Shown here one piece after another: positions 56,652-64,000 of a stretch of 64,000 nucleotides of DNA. Location: assembly GCA_025677835.1 (NCBI GenBank), contig JAIXMR010000027.1:62001-126000 (forward strand). Direction: 5' to 3'. The notes under the pieces are model-generated. The model was not told where the DNA came from. It did not search any database and worked only from the letters and a program-made list of their open reading frames with translations. How positions within the stretch are numbered: the stretch's first letter is position 1; every line of letters starts with the position of its first letter. The translations under genes and the position numbers were made by a program. This DNA is from Sporodiniella umbellata (taxonomy: Eukaryota > Mucoromycota > Mucoromycetes > Mucorales > Rhizopodaceae).

Positions 56652-57965
56652 TTATTTAAAGTATTTTGCTTCGACAAAAGGCATTTTGGTTACGACAGCA
56701 TTGGATACTCTGTTTCTTACTTTAACACTTAATTCGGTCCCTTTCTTGTGTAGACCTTGTTTGACATAACCCATTGCGATATTTTTCTTTAATGAGGGAG
56801 CAGGACATCCTGAGGTGATGGTGCCTACGACCTGTCCTTCTTTATCCAAAATCTCGGCCCCACCACGAGCAGGGGCACCTTCAACCATCAGACCAATCCT
56901 TCTACGGCTCACCCCACCCTTGATCTGAGGTAGGATATGTTCTGCACCCAAGAAACCACCTGTTTCTCTACGTGTTTTAGCTATGTGGATATATAAAGGT
57001 GAGTTTGTAAGCTAGAGCCAGATGTCAAACACTTACGAATGGCCCAAGTCAAACCTGCCTCGACTGGGCTGGTGGTCTCATCCAGATCATGACCATAAAG
57101 ACAAAGGCCAGCCTCAAGACGTAGGGAATCACGAGCGCCCAGACCTGCGAGTTCTACCTCTGGCTGGGCCAATAGTTTTTCTGTGATGTGAACAATGTCC
57201 GAGGTAGGTACGGAAAGCTTTTAGAGGAGGCGTCAGGTCAAGTGTAGACAACAGGTGTTATATCTATAATTACCTCGAAACCATCTTCGCCTGTATAACC
57301 CGAACGCGCGACGTGACAAGGGACACCAGCGATTTCCAAGAATCGACCTTGCATAAAACTAAACGATGTCAAGTCTTGAGTCAAAAGGGTTTGAAGGGCC
57401 AGAGCAGCCTTAGGTCCTTGAATGGCAATCAAGGAATGATCCTGAATGATGTCAAACTGAGCTTCACCGCCAGTTTTTTGAAACGCAGAGAGATGTTTTT
57501 GAATATGGGCCTTGTCTTTCTCTGCACAGGCCGCGTTTGAGACAATGTAGAGTGAATCTGGGTGTTGCATGATGATCGTGTCATCGATAATGCCACCTTG
57601 TTCGTTTGTAAAGACCGAGAGTGTGCCTTGGCCTACAGGCAGTTGGTGAAGATCTGCCACCACAAGTGTTTCCAAGAACCGGTGGCGGTCTTTGCCCGTA
57701 ATACGAGACTGGAGCATATGTGAGACATCAAAGATCGATGCCTTCTCACGCGTATGAATATGAGAAGCCGAGATCCCCAGGTTGCTGTACTGGACAGGCA
57801 TATAATAACCTGCAAAAGGGACCATCTTGCCTCCCCGGGCCACATGGAAATCATAAAGTGCTGTCTTTTTAACCGCCTTCAAACCACTCTTAGAGTCTTT
57901 CATATACTCTCTCTTTCTTTCTTTCTTACCTCAGAAGCAACAGAATAGAATCGTTTCGAAAGCAT
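56652..57965 (-). CDS. GCV1: Glycine cleavage system T protein (aminomethyltransferase)
   Basis: Exons 57965..57930, 57888..57274, 57217..57037 and 56980..56652 (386 aa). A short mitochondrial presequence ([12 protein letters not shown]) sits in its own exon. The folate-binding GcvT domain follows: [63 protein letters not shown] and [20 protein letters not shown], then the C-terminal barrel with [22 protein letters not shown]. The enzyme passes the methylene group from the H protein to tetrahydrofolate, releasing ammonia, in the mitochondrial matrix. The [11 protein letters not shown] motif and overall length match the family. Confidence 0.96.
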
Positions 57966-58144
57966 CTTTCTTTTTTATATATTGATTGTTTGATGGATTT
58001 AAAATAGAAAGAAAAGAAAAGAAAGGGTATATTTATTGTTACAAATCATATCTCTCTCTCTCTCTTTTTTTTTTTTTTTTTTTAGATGAAGAATTTTAAT
58101 AGGTGCTCTTGCTTGACTCGGTGGAAACAAAAGAGGAGTAATAA

Positions 58145-58175
<31 letters not shown>

Positions 58176-58179
58176 ATAA

Positions 58180-58209
58180 AGAGAGAGAGAGAGCGAGAGA
58201 GAGAGAGAG
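58180..58209. repeat. (GA)n-rich microsatellite and adjacent poly-A
   Basis: An interrupted GA repeat next to a poly-A run (58144-58168), just downstream of the TBC gene stop codon. Confidence 0.85.
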
Positions 58210-58226
58210 CGTTCGATAAGGTAGGA

Positions 58227-59914
58227 CTAGAAAGTAGAATTCATCCATTTTTTTAATTCGGTCAGTCGTTGGTTTAAAGACTCACGCTCGGTCTCGCTCT
58301 GAGCATATTTTAGCTTGATTTCGATCAATAGGGATTCCTTGTCGGCGAGCTGGTCTTGTAGTTTAGCGTGGTGTTGTATCAAGGTTTGGTTTTTTTGGCA
58401 GAGTTGATGCATTTGTGTCTGCACTCTGGATTCTATGGTGCGTGGCATACGCTCGATGACCTGCTTGAGTTCCCCCCTTTTTTGAATCAAGGCATCCCTT
58501 TCGTCTTGTACTCGAACAAGAGCTTGTGTTTTCATCGTCAGTTCCTGTGCGACCTGCGCATGTTCCACCTGCATCTTTTGACACGCCTTGGACCGTGTTT
58601 GGTAAGCTTCGTTCAAGCGTTTGTTTTCTTTCTTGAGTCGGGCGATACGACAGGCTTCGTGATCTGCCTTTGTGTTTTCCACCCTGAACGCTTTGGTTAG
58701 CTGATCCAGTCGTTTCTTTTGAACGGTCATCGTACGCGCTTCGTTGAGTAAATCCAGCGCGTTTCCCTAGTCTAATGTCAAGCTGGCGTTTTCCTCCTTT
58801 AGACTTACTTGATACACCGTCAACATGTCTTCTTTCAAATAGCTCACGAGATGATCAAAGTCTAGAGAAAGAAGAGTGGCCTGATTCTTGGCCAAAAGAG
58901 CCAGGCCGATCGCAAACAGGCAGTTCACCCCTTCCACAAACAACAGGTCGTACACTCGATACACAACTTCCAAAGGAAACTTGTAAGCAAACAGCGTCAA
59001 AAACCATTGCGAGGCGTACATGTTGGATCGAATCCCTTGCTGATTAAAATGCCGATAGACGTGGGGTAACCTGTCTTGTAACAACCCATCGAATTGGTAC
59101 AGTCGGAGTAAGAGCAGATCCATCTGTGGTGTGAATTGTTGACGAATATCGTATTTTCCCAACAACTGTACCAGCACGCCAAACGCTTCTTCTTCTGGCA
59201 TCTAAATCTTTATCAGTGACTACACACACATCTCCCTCTCTCTTTTTTTTTTTTTTTTTTTTATTTTACGTTCAAAAGTAACGGGCCGGCCACAAACGCA
59301 AGTCCCTGACAATAACCCATTTCGGGATCGTAGTTTGAATAGGCTTTGACAATATTAAAGAGTGAATCTTGCCCTTGACTGGATTGAAAAAAAGGGTGGT
59401 GAGGGAAGGTACGATGGAGGTCACGTAAGATGGCTTTCTCATAGACTGACTCTTGTTTCAACAAACTCAAGTAAGAGTCATGTTGAACACTACAAGTCAA
59501 CAAAGGCCACACCGTCCCTCGAAGCGCAGGAGGAACTCCATGTTGTGCCACTTGGGCCGATAGTACTTTTGATTCGGATGATGTGAACTGATGAAACTTG
59601 AGAATCACTTTTGACCAAAACTCTAATAAACCAAAAAAATACAAAAAAAAATTTTTTTTTTTTTTTTTTTTAAAAAAAAGATGTCATCTTCTCTATAAAA
59701 GGGTACCCCAATCCACCTCGAGATGTTTTGTATCGCATTCTTCTAAAGGTGGTGTAAGTAATAACACATCATCCACTGAATCAAAAGAACTGTCATCGTC
59801 GTCACTAAAGGTAATGTCCGATATCGTATTGGACGAGCTCCGCTGTCGATGTTGTTTGCTATACTCTTTGTTCTCTTTCAGGTTATTACCAACCGGATGG
59901 ACTAAGGTTGTCAT
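58227..59914 (-). CDS. TBC-domain Rab GTPase-activating protein with C-terminal coiled coil (Gyp5/Evi5-like)
   Basis: Exons 59914..59707, 59622..59270, 59201..58809 and 58766..58227 (497 aa). An acidic N-terminus (SDDDDSSFDSVDD) leads to the TBC domain: HGVPPALRGTVWPLL, the arginine-finger motif ILRDLHRTFP, the Gln-finger motif YCQG within GYCQGLAFVAGPLL, then MPEEEAFGVLVQLL and QWFLTLFAYKFPLEVVYRVY. After it comes a long coiled coil of about 150 residues. The domain order and the DWEFWSKVI lead-in match Gyp5/Gyl1 and Evi5/RabGAP1. It inactivates Rabs in ER-Golgi or polarised secretion. A 42-nt phase-0 intron (58808..58767) contains the only in-frame stop. Confidence 0.92.
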
Positions 59915-59948
<34 letters not shown>

Positions 59949-62708
59949 ATAGAAAAGAAAAATAAAATAAATAAAAACAAGAATTATTTATTAAAAACTG
60001 GTACCAAAAATAAAGGGGGAAGATAAACCGCTTCTAAAAAAGAAAGTTGTTTAGCACCAAGAAAAGAAAAAAATATATAAAAAAAAAAAAAAAAAAAAAC
60101 AAAAATAAAAATAAAAACCATAGGCAGTAACTTTTCATGTTCGTTTGCATTCACTTTGACGCCAACTGGTAAACATCAATAAAAAAAGAGGTGTCTATTT
60201 TTCTTGTTTCCATAAATACCACCTCCCCTTCTTAGGGTTAAAAGACTCGTGGATGGTTTTATTGATTGTCATTTTACCTTATTCGGTTGTTTAATTGATT
60301 CGCATCGACCAACACGGCTACAATCCATTGAATCCATAGCCTATCTCTCTATGTTTTGTTTGAATGCACACACAAGCCTTTCTAGCCAAACGAATGCATT
60401 CAAATAACAATCATAATAAACAAAACAATCCAGTCATTGGCAATGTTTAATGCCGCTGTCCTCCATGTTGCACAAGCCTAAAAAGAACTTTTTTGTAGCA
60501 GATAGCTTGTTTGAAACTACACAGACAGGAAAGCATACACACACATAAAAGAGAGAAAAAGGAGAAAAGGGTGAAAGGGACTATTTTCGTAAGCTCAGGA
60601 ACTTGTAGATTAGGGGTTGGAGAGAAATACTCGTCTTTTTTTTTTTTTTTTTCATCAACACAGCTTCTCTTTTGATTGTCTTTTTTTCTATTTAAACCGT
60701 ACAAAATTTTTTTCTCTCTTTTTTTCTTTTTTTCTCGTCAGTGGCTCAGACAATCTCTCTTTTGTTTTCTGTTTTCTAAATAACATTGACTTGCATCCGT
60801 TCTTTTGTCATGAAAACAAGGACGAATGAAAAAAAAAAAAAAAAAAAAAAAAAAGGTGGTACAGATCTGTCTGTGTGAACAGTAATCGTAGATAAATAAA
60901 ACCGTAGTCTTACACATGTTGTTGAAAGCTTACCAACAGACTCTTTTCTATGTGCATTTTTCTTTCTTTTTTTTTTTAAAAAAGATATTTTTAGTCAAGT
61001 AAGGAGAACGTGTCTTTTCTTTTTATCAAATGCAACATGCACAGAAGAGGTCTTATTCTATCTGGTTTTTTTTTTTTTTTTTTTTCTCAGTTCTTATTTA
61101 AGGTTTCTTTCTCGATGGATCGCTTGGCTTTCTTAGAGAGAGTCCCTTGGTGCATAGAAAGAAAAAGAATCTAAAAATACAAAGCGTGTTTCTATTTATT
61201 TTTGTTGTTGATTTCATCCAAGCTCGAATCGCAATCCAAAAGAAATCCCCCTCTTCTGTGGCAAACGGGAGGAGAACAGTGAAACAAGAAGGGGGGGGGG
61301 AGGGACTGAATCTGTAGAGCAAACCTTAAAAATCGGCTCTCAGCTTACATCCAGATTTTGCTAGTCATCTTGTATTAGAAAACAAAAACCAAAGCATAAA
61401 CATCTTGTCGTCTCCATTCGTCGCTTTTAAACTCAGTTACCTACCCTTTGGACTTGAAGGTTGAAAAAAAAGCCTTGCTGTCAACCAGCGTCGTCGCAAC
61501 TCAGACTAATGCATGTCGTTGTATTACTGTTGATGCTCATTTGTTCTCAAGGTCTCTCATAAGTTTATCTGAAAGTGATCCGCTCATGGTAACGGCTGCT
61601 ATCAATCAAGGATTTTCAGCCACACCCAAAAAAAAAAAAAAAAAAAATGCTTGGTGAATTCCGGGTTATACATCCCTTAGGTGTGACCACGTGAGTTTAT
61701 TTGAAAGGGACAACTTGTAAAAGAAATCACCCGTTTGAGCATTTTTATAATCTATACGTTGTAAAGTATACAAAGAAATCTTCTTTAAAGGAGTTTTCAT
61801 TTCTGTTGCATGTGTGTCAGCAAGTCAAAATTCTAACCAATGTCTATTGAAAATAAAACCGAGAGGGGTTTTCTTTTTTTTTTTTTCTTAAAAACGTAAC
61901 GCGATCTATTTCCATAGTGACGTGATGCGTAACCATAGATACAGGATGTCAATTCAAGTCCATGATGAGTTTTCTCTAATAGAGCAGGTCAAGCTTAAAA
62001 TGATTGTAGCAATCGATTTTGTCTTTTGCTGGTTTTTCTTGATATACAAACTTTTTTTTTTTTAAAAAGTGATAGAACGCTTGATACAAACACATTTTGT
62101 TTTTTTAAGGGTTCCTTACCGATACTAAAAGTGTCAGCTTTGGATCCACTGCCAGTAGACAATCGACATGTTAGTGTCCTGTTGGTCATATGCGCCCAAC
62201 CTTTACAAAAGGACTCCATAGAAAGCAGATATAGACATAAACAAGTTTCATAATCGCGTTTAGTGTTTATGTATTTATTTCATTAATTTTAAATGACGTT
62301 TAATTAAGGAGTTATAAAAACATGAAAGAAAATCTCTCTCCTCACTACTGACTCTTTTAATTTTATTACGGAAAGTTATTTGTTCCCTTCTATGGGGAGA
62401 AATACATATAAACATACACACACATACATACACACACAATGCTCCCTCGATTGCCTTGAGGAGCTGAAACCTACAAAATACATATATATATGTATATATC
62501 TATCTATCGGTGAATCGCCTCTAGAGTTAATATGCCTATATTGACAGCTCTCCTGTGTTCACCCCTGAGCCATCCGATTTGCGCTCTCTTCCGTGTACTC
62601 TTTCAAAATGAGATAATCATGATGATCTTTTGTCCACCAAAATATTGATGTAGGTCTATGTATAGTGTCGTCAGGTTTTTAATTCGGACTCCCATCAATA
62701 TGAATGGA

Positions 62709-62739
<31 letters not shown>

Positions 62740-63037
62740 CAAAACTCTATCTTGTAAATAGCCCAGTAACCTGACTTTTGGCTCTAAACCAGACTGGAGT
62801 CTATCTTGATCTAGATTTTGAAACGTGCTTTTGTCACCAGCAGTGTATCTATCGTTACTCATTGAATCTCTTAGTTCTTAGCACAGCACTCTGACAAGCT
62901 TTTGTCGTATACATATAGACACAGCCATACAGAGATAGACTCGTTTTTCACAACAACTTCTCTGAAATGGGTTGAGGGATTTAAAACTGACGTGGGCACT
63001 TTTCTTTTTTTTTTTTTTTTTTTTTTTTTTTGCCAAA
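59915..63037. other. Intergenic region rich in homopolymers, no gene recognised
   Basis: About 3.1 kb. Contains poly-A/T runs of up to roughly 30 nt (59918-59945, 60077-60099, 60832-60854, 61066-61086, 62711-62739, 63007-63031) and short CA-rich stretches. Open frames of 60-85 codons on both strands have random composition. No RNA gene was recognised. Confidence 0.5.
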
Positions 63038-63663
63038 ATGACTCTCGGGTTGCTGTCAAGACCTTTAGACTTGATATACTTTATTTATTTCGCTACTCAT
63101 ATTCCAACCACCGTGCTTATAGATTTTCAAGCGTTTTGCCCAACACAATATGTCCCTCAAGTCTTGCTAGATCTCTCCACTTTTTACAAAACAACATACA
63201 AGGATCCCCTCATGGGAAGTACAGAGCCTCTTTATTGGTTTTTAAGTTTTATTGCAGTTGAATTGCTTATTCAGCTACCTTTCTTTTTTGTTGCTTGCTA
63301 TGGACTAATGAAAGGTACAGAAAATCAAAAAGTTTACTTTCTAATGCTGCCCCATAGACTCCAAGTATATACGACTACCACTTGCAGGTATATAGACCAT
63401 ACATGTGCCCATTGGATAGATTTCACTAAATAAAATCCCCTCAAGTTTACGCGGCTCATGTCACCACAACAGTATTGCCTACACTTGCTGAAGTTATGTT
63501 GAATCCAAAGCACCAACTTGCTAAGCAGGAACGTTGGACCTTGTTTGCATTTTACTTTCCTTATTTCATCTTGCCATTGATCATGCTGTTCGATTCCTAT
63601 ACTCAAGTCAACCAACTCATCTCAAGTTCTCAACAAACAAAAAAAGCCTTGAAATCTCAGTAA
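63038..63663 (+). CDS. TMEM97/sigma-2 receptor-like EXPERA-domain protein
   Basis: Exons 63038..63314, 63358..63387 (a 30-nt microexon) and 63446..63663 (174 aa). A four-TM EXPERA protein: RPLDLIYFIYFATHIPTTVL (TM1), DPLMGSTEPLYWFLSFIAVE (loop and TM2), then the microexon-encoded SKYIRLPLA joining VYAAHVTTTVLPTLAEV (TM3) and FAFYFPYFILPLIMLF (TM4), with a basic Lys tail. TMEM97 acts in the ER and endolysosome in cholesterol handling and binding of NPC1. The microexon supplies the conserved Arg-x-Pro element before TM3; skipping it also restores no known family sequence. Length is close to human TMEM97 (176 aa). Confidence 0.88.
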
Positions 63664-63702
63664 CCTTCAAATAAAATGTCTCTCACCCAGGCGAAGAAGT
63701 TT

Positions 63703-63736
<34 letters not shown>

Positions 63737-63844
63737 GGATTCAGTACAACGCCTCAAGACAAAAGAGAATCAAGCGTGTTACACTTTTGATTGCTTTTTT
63801 TTCTTTTTTCTCTTTATTTACTTGAAAGTTTCAATCTAAAAAGA

Positions 63845-63971
63845 ATGGCCAAGATACTGATTACAAATAGAGGAGACATTGCTATTTGCGTTATAGCAGC
63901 TGCTTGGTTATCCTACCGTAGCTCTTTCGATTTGTGATCAACACATTGTCAAAGAACGACAGAAACTATAA
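63845..63971 (+). pseudogene. Broken start of a biotin carboxylase-like gene
   Basis: From the ATG at 63845 the sequence reads MAKILITNRGDIAI, the start of a biotin carboxylase domain (pyruvate, acyl-CoA or urea-type carboxylases begin K-I-L-I-x-N-R-G-E-I-A). The first frame stops within 30 codons. A shifted frame continues the family pattern (LGYPTVAL, then CDQHIVKE) and stops at 63969-63971. The key R after IAI is also changed. I see no intron that would repair it, so it is probably a decayed fragment; the window ends before the rest can be judged. Confidence 0.6.
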
Positions 63972-64000
63972 AGATAAATTCTTTTAAAAAAGCATCGGAT

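Noticed and set aside
58731..58766. TBC gene ending at the TAG at 58767 with a separate coiled-coil gene after it
   Set aside because: The coiled-coil frame continues in the same phase, and a consensus GTAAGT...TTGAC...TAG intron removes the stop; the join matches the Gyp5/Evi5 architecture.

Overview
This is nuclear DNA from an early-diverging fungus, most likely a Mucoromycota member of Mucorales type. The evidence is: many short spliceosomal introns (about 40-110 nt, GT/AG, branch-like CTGAC/TTGAC); AT-rich intergenic DNA full of long poly-A/poly-T runs; a cytochrome b5-fused front-end (delta-6-type) fatty acid desaturase; fungal genes such as ERG2, SHO1, ATP14 and PMT; and genes that yeasts usually lack (UFL1, a Frizzled-like receptor, TMEM97, LETM1-like). 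No bacterial operon, CRISPR array, prophage or intact transposon was seen. All gene models were spliced by eye; total coding lengths divide by three and the joined proteins match known family patterns.

Layout. 0-6.8 kb: an acidic protein of unknown function (-), ERG2 (-), a divergent ten-exon protein O-mannosyltransferase (-), and VPS74/GOLPH3 (+) head-to-head with it. 8.7-15.7 kb: SmB (+), an MFS sugar transporter (-), a Ran1/Sks1-type kinase (+). 18-24.4 kb: a small Cys-terminal protein (+), SHO1 (-) and UFL1 (+) sharing a short divergent promoter. 25-34 kb: delta-6-type desaturase (-), then a 1.3-kb near-identical inverted duplication around a 1.5-kb spacer. The right arm holds the 3' half of a full CENP-T gene (-); the left arm is a 5'-truncated copy. 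A LETM1-domain gene (-) follows. 35.6-40.2 kb: eL21 (-)/uS4 (+) head-to-head, then a Frizzled-like receptor (-). 40.2-45.1 kb: a very AT-rich gene desert. 45.1-51.3 kb: p24 cargo receptor, tropomyosin, eL43, FAD monooxygenase, ATP14. 51.6-59.9 kb: VPS9/CUE Rab-GEF, OSBP, a hexokinase-like protein lacking its catalytic Asp, GCV1 (-), TBC Rab-GAP with coiled coil (-). 63-64 kb: TMEM97, then a broken biotin-carboxylase start.

Themes. Secretory pathway and trafficking genes are frequent (PMT, VPS74, p24, VPS9, OSBP, TBC). There are three candidate pseudo- or divergent proteins (PMT-like, hexokinase-like, CENP-T with an insert in its histone fold). The most noteworthy items are UFL1 in a fungus, CENP-T inside a fresh inverted duplication, and the hexokinase and PMT paralogs with altered catalytic motifs.
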